64,000 nt of DNA from Brevibacillus thermoruber 423 (lineage in GTDB: Bacteria > Bacillota > Bacilli > Brevibacillales > Brevibacillaceae): assembly GCF_000454065.1 (NCBI RefSeq), contig NZ_KE695649.1, positions 370,624 to 434,623 on the forward strand. The letters are read 5' to 3'. A program made the translations under genes and the position numbers. Every line of letters begins with the position of its first letter. Positions within the stretch are counted from its first letter, which is position 1. Below are positions 45,153 to 54,238 of this stretch, piece after piece. The notes under the pieces were generated by a model. That model did no database searches. It was not told where the DNA came from and worked only from the letters and a program-made list of their open reading frames with translations.

Positions 45153-46767
45153 GGAACTGCTCGACCCCGAGGTGTTTCAGAAGGTCGTGGAGAACGGCGA
45201 AACGATTCTCAACCACATCATCGTCAATGAACGGATCGGCGTGCTTGCCGACTTCGGGCCGATTCGCAACCGGCATGGAAACGTGACCGGCGCCATCATC
45301 GTCCTGCAGGATCTGCCCTACATCGAGAAGATGGCGATGGAGATGGAGTATGTGAAAAATCTCAACAAGGACCTGCAGGGGATCCTCTCTTCCATCTACG
45401 ACGAGATTCTCGTCCTCGACGCCAAAGGCGTCCTGCTGCGCTACAGCGGCAATCTGATTAAGGATTTCTGGGAGATCGACAAGGAGCAGTTGATCGGGCT
45501 CAACCTGATGGAGCTGGAGCATGAAGGGACCTTTTTCTCCGCCATCGTGAAAATGGTCATCGAGCGGCGAAAAAAGGTGTCCGTCACCCAGGAAAGCCGC
45601 TCCGGAAAAAACGTGCTGGCGGTCGGCAACCCGATCTTTGACGAGGCGGGCAGGCTGGAGCGGATCGTCATCGCCCTGCGCGACATCACGGAGACGGTGA
45701 TGCTGAAGGAGGAACTGCTCCAGGCGAAGAAGATGTCGGAAAAGTACAAAAAAGAGCTGGAGCACCTGCGCGACCAAAAGCGGTACGCCAAGAGCCGGCA
45801 GCTCATCTACGCCAGCGACAAGATCGAAAAGGTGATGAAGTACATCCAGAAGATCGCCAACACCTCGTCCACGGTGCTGCTCACCGGCGAGTCCGGCGTG
45901 GGCAAGGAGGTGTTTGCCCGCACCATCTACGAGCTGGGTCCGCGCAGCAGCAAGCCGTTCGTCAAGGTAAACTGCGGCGCCATCCCGGAGACGCTTTTGG
46001 AGAGCGAGCTGTTCGGCTACGAAAGAGGGGCGTTTACTGGGGCCCATTCCAACGGCAAGCCGGGGTATTTCCGGATGGCCAACAAGGGCATCATCTTCCT
46101 CGACGAGATCGCCGAATTGCCGCTCAACCTGCAGGTGAAGCTGCTTCGCGTCCTGCAGGAGCGGGAGATTATCCCGATCGGCGGATCGGAAGTGGTGGAG
46201 GTGGACGTGCAGATCATCGCCGCGACGAACAAGAACCTGGAGAAAATGGTGGAGGAGGGGACGTTTCGCGAAGACCTCTACTACCGGCTCAACGTCATTC
46301 CGGTGGCGATTCCCCCGCTGCGGGAGCGGCCGGAGGACATTCCGCTGCTCGCCCTGCACTTTCTGCACACCTTTAACGAAAAATACGGGCGCAGTACCCA
46401 GCTCTCCCAGGACGCCCTGGACGTGCTGGAATCGTACGCCTGGCCGGGCAACGTGCGGGAGCTGCAAAATATCATCGAGCGCATCGTGGTCACGGCCGAC
46501 GACGACCTGATCGAGGCGTGCCACATCACGCCCCTTCTGAAAAAAGGAAAACGGCAGTACATGCAGCAGCGTATTCACAAGATCATTCCGCTCAAGAAAG
46601 CAACCAGGGCGGTGGAGGAGCAGTTGATCAAAATGGCCATGGACGAGTACAAAACGACCTCGATGGCGGCCAAGGTGCTGGGAGTGAGCCAATCCACCGT
46701 CAGCCGAAAGTTTCAGGAAATCCAAGAGAAGATGAGTCGGGGTGAGCAGATTGGGCGTAACATATGA
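45142..46767 (+). CDS. Sigma-54-dependent regulator, N-terminally truncated
   Basis: 541 residues from ATG 45142. A partial sensor segment (1-60) ends in [14 protein letters not shown], typical after a PAS domain. A complete PAS spans about 80-185, then AAA+ with Walker A GESGVGKE at 249-256 and GAFTGA at 296-301, and a C-terminal Fis-type helix-turn-helix ([17 protein letters not shown]). Relatives carry an extra N-terminal sensor; here an in-frame TGA at 45139 and the metE fragment replace it. No ribosome binding site precedes the ATG. Expression is doubtful. Confidence 0.8.
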   Translation: MRVGELLDPEVFQKVVENGETILNHIIVNERIGVLADFGPIRNRHGNVTGAIIVLQDLPYIEKMAMEMEYVKNLNKDLQGILSSIYDEILVLDAKGVLLRYSGNLIKDFWEIDKEQLIGLNLMELEHEGTFFSAIVKMVIERRKKVSVTQESRSGKNVLAVGNPIFDEAGRLERIVIALRDITETVMLKEELLQAKKMSEKYKKELEHLRDQKRYAKSRQLIYASDKIEKVMKYIQKIANTSSTVLLTGESGVGKEVFARTIYELGPRSSKPFVKVNCGAIPETLLESELFGYERGAFTGAHSNGKPGYFRMANKGIIFLDEIAELPLNLQVKLLRVLQEREIIPIGGSEVVEVDVQIIAATNKNLEKMVEEGTFREDLYYRLNVIPVAIPPLRERPEDIPLLALHFLHTFNEKYGRSTQLSQDALDVLESYAWPGNVRELQNIIERIVVTADDDLIEACHITPLLKKGKRQYMQQRIHKIIPLKKATRAVEEQLIKMAMDEYKTTSMAAKVLGVSQSTVSRKFQEIQEKMSRGEQIGRNI

Positions 46768-46984
46768 CGTAATTTCCCCCTTTGCCGGCACGGTGGAACG
46801 CATCCGGTTCCGTAAGGGCGACAAGGTGGAAGAAGGAGAGGTCTTCTTCTCACTGGTCCAAGACGGCTTGTCGTTTGACATCTTGTCGCCGGTGACGGGG
46901 TATGCCGATTCGCTGGAAGTGGAGCGGGGGGACCGGGTGATCGCCGGTATGATTTTGGCGACCATCCGACAGACGGGAGACTAG
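46742..46984 (+). CDS. Biotinyl/lipoyl-like domain protein lacking the lysine
   Basis: 80 residues forming one biotinyl/lipoyl barrel: SPFAGTVERIRFRKGDKVEE, then LSPVTGYADSLEVERGDRVI. Where biotin or lipoate is attached (the K of AMKM) this has Gly42 in LVQDGLSFDI, so it cannot be modified in the usual way. GTG 46742 or TTG 46751; both overlap the end of the regulator gene, implying coupled expression. It may be a protein-interaction or glycine-cleavage-H-like structural module. Confidence 0.65.
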   Translation: MSRLGVTYDVISPFAGTVERIRFRKGDKVEEGEVFFSLVQDGLSFDILSPVTGYADSLEVERGDRVIAGMILATIRQTGD

Positions 46985-47016
46985 AGGGAAGGGCAGACGC
47001 TCCCCTCTAGTCTTTT
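46979..47016. terminator. Bidirectional terminator
   Basis: GACTAGAGGG 46979-46988 pairs with CCCTCTAGTC 47003-47012, with TTTT after it. It contains the stop codons of two convergent genes. Confidence 0.8.
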
Positions 47017-47339
47017 CCCTTGGCGGCGTGCAGCAGTTCGTATTGCGCGTGCAGGTCCTTCAGCGCCGCCACCAGGGCGTTGGCCGCCTTTCCCCGGTAG
47101 TGGGTCAGGAGGTGCTGAATCGGTTCGTCCACCCCGTCTTTCAGGCTGAACCCCCTGAGCAGCCGGCCGACAAAATCGCGGCCGTGTTCGGTCGCCAGTG
47201 TGCAGGAAGCCTCCACGATCACGCCGTATCGCTTGTCCACCTCGGCGGTAATCGTCAGGGAGTCAAACACGCTTTTGGCTGCCATCCCCTGCGGGAGCCT
47301 GGCGTGGCCGGCAATAAAGTACGTGTTGGGCAACGGCAT
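47007..47339 (-). CDS. DUF3870 protein
   Basis: 110 residues. DUF3870 features are TYFIAGHARLPQGMAAK at the start, VDKRYGVIVEASCTLATEHG (about 34-53) with a conserved Cys, and a helical end TALVAALKDL-type segment. Function unknown; the family often sits near sigma-54 regulators and acid catabolism genes, as here. AAAGGTGG precedes ATG 47339. Confidence 0.85.
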   Translation of the reverse strand: MPLPNTYFIAGHARLPQGMAAKSVFDSLTITAEVDKRYGVIVEASCTLATEHGRDFVGRLLRGFSLKDGVDEPIQHLLTHYRGKAANALVAALKDLHAQYELLHAAKGKD

Positions 47340-47404
47340 GACTGCGCCACCTTTCTGTTAATGATCAACCACTTTACGTTTTGATGACTGGTTCGCAGCG
47401 CAAA

Positions 47405-47438
47405 GACCATATCCCTGCCGGGGGATACGGTCTTTTTT
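47405..47438. terminator. Hairpin downstream of the acyl-CoA dehydrogenase gene
   Basis: GACC-x-TATCCC 47405-47415 pairs with GGGATA-x-GGTC 47422-47432; six T follow on the plus strand and TTTG on the minus. It probably ends the minus-strand dehydrogenase transcript, though the T-tract is better in the other direction. Confidence 0.55.
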
Positions 47439-47500
47439 GCCGCGTCGATTCTTTCTTTTTGTCGAATCATTTTCCGTTCAAACGGCCAGAAAGGTCTCCT

Positions 47501-48715
47501 TCACCTCTCGGCCTCTCCCTCTTGGGCAAACGGCCAGGCCGGCAGCATGCGGCGCAGCGGTTTGTCCCGCCGGTAGCCCAGCGCGTATTCGGCCTGCATG
47601 ATCGTGTGGATTTCCCGCGTCCCTTCGTAGATGACCGGCGCCTTGGCGTTGCGGAGGTAGCGCTCCACCGGATATTCGTTGGAGTAGCCGTAGGCGCCGT
47701 GGATCTGCACGGCGTCGTTGGCCGCCTCAAACGCCGCGTCGCAGGCGAACCACTTGGCGAGCGAGGTTTCCCGAGTATTGCGCTTGCCCAGGTTTTTCAG
47801 CCAGCCGGCGCGGTAGACCAGCAGCCGGGAAATCTCCAGGTTGGCCGCCATCCTGGCGATCATCTGCTGGACCAACTGGTGTCTGCCGATCTCCTTGCCG
47901 AAGGTCTTCCGCTCGCGGCAGTAAGCGAGGCTGGCTTCCAGGCTGGCGTTGATCAGGCCGCAGGCCCCGGCGGCGACGGTGAAGCGGCCGTTGTCCAGGG
48001 CGGACATGGCGATCTTGAAGCCTTCCCCTTCTTCGCCCAGCCGGTTTTCCTTGGGCACGCGCACCTCGTCCAGAATCACTTCGCCGGTGTTGCCCGCGCG
48101 GATGCCCAGCTTGCCCTTGATCGCCCGGGTGGTGACGCCGGGGAAGGTGCGTTCGACGATGAAGCAGCTTATGCCGTGGTGCCCCTTGTCCTTGTCCGTT
48201 TTGGCGAAGATCAGGAAGTGGTCGGCGATGTCGCAGAGAGAGATCCAGGTTTTCGCCCCGTTCAGGATGTAGTCGTCGCCGTCGCGCCGCGCCGTGGTCA
48301 CCATGGCGGCCACGTCTGATCCGGCGTTGGGCTCGGTCAGGCCAAAGGCACCGATTTTTTGCCCGCGCGCCTGGGGAATCAGGTAGCGCTCCTTGTGGAA
48401 GTCGTCGCCCCACTGCAGCAGGGTCATGCTGTTCAGCCCGGTGTGCACGGAGACGGCGGTGCGGAACGCCGTATCGCCCCGCTCCAATTCCTCGCAAACG
48501 ATGGCCAGCGTGTTGTAGTCCATACCGGCGCCGCCGTAGCGCTCGGGGATGCAGACGCCCATCAGCTCCAGTTCGGCCAGCCGCTTCATGATGGACGGTT
48601 CAAAATGGCCGTTGGCGTCCCACTCGCGAATGTGCGGGATAATTTCCTTGTCCACAAAACTGCGCACCATCCTGCGCACCGCTTCCTGCTCTTCTGTCAA
48701 GGCAAAGTTCATCAT
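47501..48715 (-). CDS. Acyl-CoA dehydrogenase
   Basis: A 404-residue FAD flavoenzyme introducing a 2,3-double bond into acyl-CoA. Family blocks are GAFGLTEPNAGSDVAAM (about 127-143), WISLCDIADHFLIFAKT and the C-terminal QIHGAYGYSNEYPVERYLRNAK with the arginine-rich FAD contact. A catalytic Glu in APVIYEGTREIHTIMQAEYALG is at the usual place, consistent with short- or branched-chain acyl-CoA or glutaryl-CoA-like substrates. AAAGGAGG precedes the ATG. Second gene after the CoA transferase. Confidence 0.92.
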   Translation of the reverse strand: MMNFALTEEQEAVRRMVRSFVDKEIIPHIREWDANGHFEPSIMKRLAELELMGVCIPERYGGAGMDYNTLAIVCEELERGDTAFRTAVSVHTGLNSMTLLQWGDDFHKERYLIPQARGQKIGAFGLTEPNAGSDVAAMVTTARRDGDDYILNGAKTWISLCDIADHFLIFAKTDKDKGHHGISCFIVERTFPGVTTRAIKGKLGIRAGNTGEVILDEVRVPKENRLGEEGEGFKIAMSALDNGRFTVAAGACGLINASLEASLAYCRERKTFGKEIGRHQLVQQMIARMAANLEISRLLVYRAGWLKNLGKRNTRETSLAKWFACDAAFEAANDAVQIHGAYGYSNEYPVERYLRNAKAPVIYEGTREIHTIMQAEYALGYRRDKPLRRMLPAWPFAQEGEAER

Positions 48716-48751
48716 CGTCGGGTGCCTCCTTTTTTTGGGGTTAGATGTCTC

Positions 48752-49939
48752 CTAAATGTCGCCATTTCGTCTCATCTCGTCCAGCTCGTCCGGCGAATAG
48801 CCGAGGCGGGACAGCACCTGCGTGGTGTGTTCGCCGTACAGCGGCGGGTGCCGTTTCATCTCCACCGGGGTGCGCGACAGCTTCAGCGGGCTGCCCACCA
48901 GCTTCACGCTGCCCGCCGTCGGATGCGCCATCTCCACCACCATGTTTCGAGCCTGCACCTGGGGATCGGCGAAGACGGCCTGCAGGTCGTTGATTGGTCC
49001 GTGGGGGATGCCCGCCGCCTGTAGCCGCGCTCTCCAGTGAGTGGTGGGTTTGGCTTTCATCACCGCAGAGATGACCGCGACCAGCCCGTCTCTGTGCCGG
49101 AGCCGGTCGGCGTTGGTTCGGTAGCGTTCGTCGGCCGCCAGTTCCGGCATGCCCAGGGCCTCCGCCAGTTTGCGGAATTGGGCGTCGTTTCCGACCGCGA
49201 CCACCATTTCGCCGTCCCGTGTGGGAAAGACCTGATAGGGGACAATGTGGGGATGCTGATTGCCCAGCCGGCGGGGCACGGCGCCGGTGGTCAGGTAGCT
49301 GCTGGCGACGTTGACCAGTGCCGAGAGCTGCGCGTCAAACAGGGAGACGTCGAGCTGCTGCCCCTCGCCCGAATAGCTGCGCTCGTGCAGCGCCGCGAGA
49401 ATTCCGATCGCCGCGTACAAGCCGGTGAGCACATCGGCGATGGCGACACCCACTTTCAGCGGTCCGGAGCGTTCGTCACCGGAGATGCTCATCAGACCGG
49501 CCATCGCCTGGATGATGTAGTCGTACCCCGGTTCGTTTTTGTATGGGCCGGTCTGTCCAAAGCCGGTGATCGAGGCGAGGATGATCTGCGGGTTGATCCG
49601 CTTGAGGGTGTCGTACCCCAGCCCCAGCCGCTCCAGCGTGCCGGTTTTGAAATTTTGCACGACCACGTCCGCCCCGGCGGCCAGCTTTTTGAACGCGTCC
49701 TGCCCCTTGGCCGACTTCAGGTTGAGGGTGATGGCCCGTTTGTTGCGGTTGGCGCAGAGGTAGTAGGCGCTTTCCCCGCCAGCAAACGGGGGGCCCCAGG
49801 CGCGGGTGTCGTCTTTCGATCCGACTGCCTCCACCTTGATCACGTCGGCGCCCAGATCGCCGAGAATCATCGTGCAAAACGGCCCCGCCAGCACGCGCGT
49901 CAAATCGAGAACCGTGATGCCCTGCAGTGCGCCGTCCAA
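48752..49939 (-). CDS. CaiB/BaiF-family CoA transferase
   Basis: A 395-residue class III CoA transferase. N-terminal LQGITVLDLTRVLAGPFCTM and LGADVIKVEAVGSKDDTRAWGPP carry the catalytic Asp in the usual position (EPGYDYIIQAMAGLMS lies near 155-170). It activates an organic acid by moving CoA from another thioester, probably feeding the acyl-CoA dehydrogenase next to it. TTG start at 49939 follows AGGAGGG at seven bases; the longer ATG frame has no site. Confidence 0.92.
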   Translation of the reverse strand: MDGALQGITVLDLTRVLAGPFCTMILGDLGADVIKVEAVGSKDDTRAWGPPFAGGESAYYLCANRNKRAITLNLKSAKGQDAFKKLAAGADVVVQNFKTGTLERLGLGYDTLKRINPQIILASITGFGQTGPYKNEPGYDYIIQAMAGLMSISGDERSGPLKVGVAIADVLTGLYAAIGILAALHERSYSGEGQQLDVSLFDAQLSALVNVASSYLTTGAVPRRLGNQHPHIVPYQVFPTRDGEMVVAVGNDAQFRKLAEALGMPELAADERYRTNADRLRHRDGLVAVISAVMKAKPTTHWRARLQAAGIPHGPINDLQAVFADPQVQARNMVVEMAHPTAGSVKLVGSPLKLSRTPVEMKRHPPLYGEHTTQVLSRLGYSPDELDEMRRNGDI

Positions 49940-50195
49940 GGAAATCCCTCCTTTTTCGTCATGAAAATAAAAACAGCCAGGCAAACCGCAACAGGTGATT
50001 CCGTTGCCATTTTCCTGGCTGTCGTTCGCGTGTGTCTTCCGGCGAGGAAGATCGGACGAATGAAGGCAGAAATTTCATATCAAGCTGTGAGCGCGAATCC
50101 CAATGGTGAACCGATTCAAACGGGGGAGGGAAGGAAACCGGTTCAGAGCGGCAGGGAGGGGCGAAAAGTCGGCTCTCTGCCCGTGAACCGTTTCT

Positions 50196-50225
50196 ATTAT
50201 GTCATTGGATGGAAGCAGCTGTCAA
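50196..50225 (-). promoter_or_regulatory. Promoter of the CoA transferase operon
   Basis: On the minus strand TTGACA (50225-50220), spacer 18, CATAAT (50201-50196). This leaves a 5' leader of about 250 bases to the TTG start, containing a GAACCG/CGGTTC dyad near 50107-50147. The rest of 50226-50479 is AT-rich then GC-rich with no gene. Confidence 0.65.
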
Positions 50226-50479
50226 TATTTTTTTCTGAATATTCTATATTATAACGTCCAAAACGTGCCTCCTGTTGGCTTTCCGTCTGGCGGATGCCGG
50301 GCGTATGCCTTTGGGCCGGTTATTGCGTATTGAGCGGTATTGCGCGGCGGTTGGTTCCGCTGGTGACGCGGCAAGCTGGCGTGATACGGCCAAGCTGGCG
50401 GGGGGTTTCTTTTTGGAAAAAAACATGGTACTGTATGGAACAGTTTCGTATCCGTGAAAACATGGCAGGAGTGAGAGCT

Positions 50480-51349
50480 GTGGCACGAAAACGACGGGCG
50501 GCCGTAAGTTTGAACAGCCCGCAGCGGAAAGCGGTTGAATACGGCATGCTGGCGCTGGGATCGCTGGTGCTGGCCGCCAGCTTCAACCTGTTTCTCAACC
50601 CCAACCAGCTCGCGTCGGGCGGCGTTTCCGGCCTGTCTACGATCTGTTACCATCTGTTTGGCTTTCCCCCCTCTGTCGTGCAGTGGGCGTTTAACATCCC
50701 GCTGTTTCTGCTCGGCCTGTGGCTGTTGGACCGGCAGTACAGTGTAAAGGCGGCGGTCGGCTCCCTCATTCTGCCGCTGTTTGTGGCGCTGACCAGCCAT
50801 CTGCCGCCGCTGACCGACAATCCGCTGTTGGCTGCCATTTACGGCGGCATGGGCGTCGGGCTTGGCATCGGGATTGTCTTTCGCGGCCGAGGGTCGACCG
50901 GCGGGTTTTCCATCGCGTCGCAAATCCTGCACAAGTACACGGGGATCAGCCTGGGCGCGTCGGTCGCCGTCTTTGACGGGCTGGTCATCCTGCTGGCGGG
51001 CGTCGTCTTCCATCCGGAAAAGGCGCTGTACGCCCTGCTCGCGCTGTTTGTCACCAGCAAAACGATCGACATCGTGCAGATGGGCTGGAACACCTCCAAG
51101 GTGGCCTACATCATCTCCGAGCAGACGGAACGGCTGCGCGAAGCGATCCTGTTTGATCTGGACCGGGGCTTGACGCTGCTGGACGGCGCCGGCGGTTACA
51201 CCGGGGACGAACGCAAGGTGCTGATGGCCGTGGTCAGCCAAAGCGAAGTGAGCAAGCTGAAAATGCTCGTGCGCTCCGTCGATCCGGACGCGTTTATCAT
51301 TCTCTGCCCCGCCCAGGAGGTGCTGGGCGAAGGCTTCCGTCCTGCGTAA
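50480..51349 (+). CDS. YitT-family membrane protein
   Basis: 289 residues: five or six membrane segments (about 25-200) then a C-terminal DUF2179 domain (about 205-280). Typical motifs are NLFLNPNQLASGGVSGLSTI and GRGSTGGFSIASQIL, and in the tail TLLDGAGGYTGDERKVLMAV. The transported ligand of the family is not established. GTG 50480 is chosen because AGGAG stands eight bases before it; an ATG at 50462 is possible. Confidence 0.88.
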   Translation: MARKRRAAVSLNSPQRKAVEYGMLALGSLVLAASFNLFLNPNQLASGGVSGLSTICYHLFGFPPSVVQWAFNIPLFLLGLWLLDRQYSVKAAVGSLILPLFVALTSHLPPLTDNPLLAAIYGGMGVGLGIGIVFRGRGSTGGFSIASQILHKYTGISLGASVAVFDGLVILLAGVVFHPEKALYALLALFVTSKTIDIVQMGWNTSKVAYIISEQTERLREAILFDLDRGLTLLDGAGGYTGDERKVLMAVVSQSEVSKLKMLVRSVDPDAFIILCPAQEVLGEGFRPA

Positions 51350-51368
51350 ATCGGACCAGGACGGGCAA

Positions 51369-51400
51369 AAAGGAGGCGGCTCCCGTTGGGGGCCGCCTTT
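51369..51400. terminator. Bidirectional terminator
   Basis: AAGGAGGCGGC at 51370-51380 pairs with GCCGCCTTT at 51392-51400. It lies between the convergent YitT and DUF2325 genes. Confidence 0.8.
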
Positions 51401-51403
51401 GGA

Positions 51404-53245
51404 CTACGCGGAGCGAAACGCGTTTTCCGCCACAAACATGGTGACCTCGCGCAGCATGGAGGAAACGCCGCCCGAGAACGGGTAACGGACGGGCTTCTGC
51501 TGGCGCGAGGCTTCTTCTTTTACCGCCCAGTAGAACGAATGCTTGATCTGATGCGTGTTGCAGATGACGAGATCCGCTTTGGCCACATAGGGCTGCAGCG
51601 TCTGCGGCTGGCTTTCCAGAACGATGACGGAGCCTCCCCTGGCCCGTATCGCTTCCTCGTAGTGTGCCACCATGTTGGACTGGGCTCCGCAGATCAAGAC
51701 ATGAACATCCTGGAGCGCCGGATTCGCTTCCGCTTCCGCCGCTTCGCCGTCTTGGGAATGCTCGGTCCGTCCCCCTTTGCGGCGGGAGAGGCGCTCCGGT
51801 CCGGATTCGTCCGGCGGCAGATGCTCGTGGACGGTCAGGATGCGGTTGTTGTGCGGATGGGCCGCGTCAAACAACAGCGTGACGACATCGCCGGGGGCTA
51901 CCTTCTCCAGTTCGTAGGCGTGAAGGGGGATAAACAGATCGTCATCGTACAGGTCGCGGACGCCGATCCAGCCGGCGCGCTCGTCCACAATCCCCAGCAG
52001 TTCTCGGTGATGGGAGGGCTCAGCCCCTTTTCGCAGCACGCGGTACCGGTACTGCGGAAATCCGGGCGAATACTCTCCGACCAGCATCCCTTCCAGTTCG
52101 TCGCCGTCTTCTGCCTTGATGGCGAGGAGGATCTTTTCCGAGACGTACACATCCGTGCCCGCTTCCGTGGACAAGAGACCGAACGAAGCGCGTACGGGAA
52201 TGCGCAGAATCCCCCGGACCACCGGCGGATAGGAGGGAGCTTCGAACTCCGGATTAGGGGCCGCTTGTGCGGTGCCGGGATCGTCGCCGCCGGCCTCGTC
52301 ACTGTTTGGGGAAACGGCTGGCCCAATAGCGGTCAGTGCTTCCGGTTCGGGGCTCGCGGCGGGAAGGCGGATGGGCGGCGCGGGCGGAGGAGCCAGCAAT
52401 GCGTGCAGGCTCGCTGACTCCGCCTGCAGCCGACAGACGGTCTCCTGCTGCTCCTTCAGCCGCTGCGTCAATGCTGCGACCTCCGCTTCCAGCTTTCGAT
52501 TCTGCTCCAGCGCCCGCTGCCAGTTTCGCTCCATGAGGGCCAAGTGCCGTTCCGCCGCCTGGCGCATGGTCCGCTCTTCCTGAAGCTGCGCCTGCAGGCG
52601 GGCGTCCTGTTCCATCCGCAGCCTGTCGATTTCCTTGGCCGCTTTCCGCAGCGCGGCGATTTCGTCACGAAGTGCAGCCGTTTCGCGGTCCCATTTCTTC
52701 TGTTTTCGGGCGGTCGTTTTTTTCACGTTGTCGAGCAAACGCTTCAAACGGCGGTTCTCCTTTTCTAGCGTCTCGCCGGCGGCCGGCAGCGCGCGGCGGG
52801 CCGTGGCCGGTTCAAATGGACGCATCTCGTTCATGCAGGACAGCGCCAACTGCGTCAGGTCGTCGCGACCCGAGAGGATCAGGCCCAGGACCACATCGCC
52901 GAGATCGATTCTGGCTTCAAGCGCCAGCGCGTCCGCCAGGGTACAGGGGATGGGCAGCGAGGCGATCTTTTTCTCCAGGTCAGGGTACGTTTCATACAGG
53001 CGTGCGGCGGCATGGTAGCGCGGCAGCACGGGTTCTCCGCCGCAAAACAGGTGTTTGCGAAAGAACGCGTTCAGCGTGGGATAGGGAACATGTTTGACGC
53101 TGCGAAAGCCCGGGGGGCAGAGGTCGTAGCGAGCGCATACCTGCGGCAGCTCCCGCGGCCCCACATGGGTGAAGTACCACGAGCGCCACTGCTCGAAGTG
53201 TTCGGTTGACAGGTCTTCCTTGGGCATCGGCATCACTCGATTCAC
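51404..53245 (-). CDS. Large coiled-coil protein with DUF2325 domain
   Basis: 613 residues. N-terminal helical domain (1-165, with several Cys), a coiled coil (about 168-300, LEKENRRLKRLLDN through KEQQETVCRLQAES), a proline/acidic linker, a beta-rich middle domain (about 345-480), a second low-complexity linker, and C-terminal DUF2325 (about 525-605, DVHVLICGAQSNMVAHYEEA). DUF2325 proteins elsewhere are short; this architecture I do not recognise. GTG start with AGGA ten bases before. Single gene. Confidence 0.75.
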   Translation of the reverse strand: MNRVMPMPKEDLSTEHFEQWRSWYFTHVGPRELPQVCARYDLCPPGFRSVKHVPYPTLNAFFRKHLFCGGEPVLPRYHAAARLYETYPDLEKKIASLPIPCTLADALALEARIDLGDVVLGLILSGRDDLTQLALSCMNEMRPFEPATARRALPAAGETLEKENRRLKRLLDNVKKTTARKQKKWDRETAALRDEIAALRKAAKEIDRLRMEQDARLQAQLQEERTMRQAAERHLALMERNWQRALEQNRKLEAEVAALTQRLKEQQETVCRLQAESASLHALLAPPPAPPIRLPAASPEPEALTAIGPAVSPNSDEAGGDDPGTAQAAPNPEFEAPSYPPVVRGILRIPVRASFGLLSTEAGTDVYVSEKILLAIKAEDGDELEGMLVGEYSPGFPQYRYRVLRKGAEPSHHRELLGIVDERAGWIGVRDLYDDDLFIPLHAYELEKVAPGDVVTLLFDAAHPHNNRILTVHEHLPPDESGPERLSRRKGGRTEHSQDGEAAEAEANPALQDVHVLICGAQSNMVAHYEEAIRARGGSVIVLESQPQTLQPYVAKADLVICNTHQIKHSFYWAVKEEASRQQKPVRYPFSGGVSSMLREVTMFVAENAFRSA

Positions 53246-53547
53246 GTTCGTCGTTTCCTAATATGTTCGGGACGAATCGAGAAAATCCTTTGCGCCGCGC
53301 AGTCCTTCCGGGAGCAAAGCAGCGCGTTCGCGACGAATAGGCGCGGCGTTTTCCCCCTTCTTCCGTTTGGCAGTCCCCAACTTTGGCTCTTTCCATGCCA
53401 GTGATGTTCCCTGCCAGATCTGATCGAGTTTAGAAAATTTAGGTTGTTTTTTAAACAAAGTATTGTGATTGTCTCGTTCAGGTAAAGTCTTCCCGAAAGG
53501 TGAGTCGGTCATGGGAATCGATTCTCCAGGAACAACACAATGAATGG

Positions 53548-53580
53548 AGCGTTGCTCGTCGGTACTCGAACGCTTTTTTT
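53548..53580 (+). terminator. Terminator-like hairpin before the sigma factor gene
   Basis: AGCGTT 53548-53553 pairs with AACGCT 53569-53574, followed by a run of seven T. The preceding gene is on the other strand, so it may attenuate the sigma factor transcript. Confidence 0.45.
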
Positions 53581-53653
53581 CTGCAAATATCTTTCTCAAA
53601 ATGTCACAAAACGGGAGGATGATTTGTTATATCTGGCAAAGGAGGTGAACGGT

Positions 53654-54238
53654 TTGGACAAAGATCAAATCGAGCGGGTGATTGAGGAGATCAAGTCTTC
53701 CGGTTCATTGGAGATGTTTGGAGACATCATTGAAGCTTTGCAGCAGCCGATTTTTACCTACTGCTATCATATGCTCGGACACAGGCAGGAAGCAGAGGAT
53801 GCCGTGCAAGAGGTTTTTATCAAAGCATACGAACATATCGACAAGTACACAAAGTCCGTTTCCTTTTCAGCGTGGGTGTACAAGATTGCCTATCATCACT
53901 GCTTGAATCTCATCAATCGGAGAAAGCTATACCGAATGGTCCCATTCTTGAAAAGAGGAATGGCGGCCGTCAGTCAAAACGAAGGAGAGATCCGGGTGGA
54001 TCACGAGCAGGTAAGCTATCCGCTCCATCAGGCGATGTCCCGTCTGTCTGCGGAGGATCGAAATTTGATCATCCTGCGCGTGATTGAAGAAAAAGGGTAC
54101 GAAGAACTCTCTGTACTGCTAAACAAAAAACCAGCAACCCTGCGAAAACAATATGAGCGGGCTTTACGAAAATGTAAACACTATTTGCAATTGCAGAAAG
54201 GAGGGGAAGTGAATGAAGCCTACAAAGCCATTCGGTGA
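53654..54238 (+). CDS. ECF-type RNA polymerase sigma factor
   Basis: 194 residues with sigma-70 region 2 (about 30-95, DAVQEVFIKAYEHIDKYT then FSAWVYKIAYHHCLNLINRR) and region 4 (about 130-180, AMSRLSAEDRNLIILRVIEE and GYEELSVLLNKKPATLRKQY). TTG 53654 is chosen because AAAGGAGG stands eight bases upstream; the longer frame has no site. The 26-base overlap with the next gene shows coupling to a probable anti-sigma protein. Lower GC than the genes around it. Confidence 0.9.
   Translation: MDKDQIERVIEEIKSSGSLEMFGDIIEALQQPIFTYCYHMLGHRQEAEDAVQEVFIKAYEHIDKYTKSVSFSAWVYKIAYHHCLNLINRRKLYRMVPFLKRGMAAVSQNEGEIRVDHEQVSYPLHQAMSRLSAEDRNLIILRVIEEKGYEELSVLLNKKPATLRKQYERALRKCKHYLQLQKGGEVNEAYKAIR

Noticed and set aside
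45088..46965. 625-codon minus-strand frame opposite the sigma-54 regulator
   Set aside because: Antisense to intact AAA+ motifs; no ribosome binding site.
46742..46984. Biotin carboxyl carrier protein
   Set aside because: The AMKM lysine is replaced by Gly and no carboxylase genes are near.
53258..53599. 113-codon minus-strand frame before the DUF2325 gene
   Set aside because: No ribosome binding site, overlaps a terminator hairpin and the sigma gene leader; Arg/Lys-rich shadow-like content.
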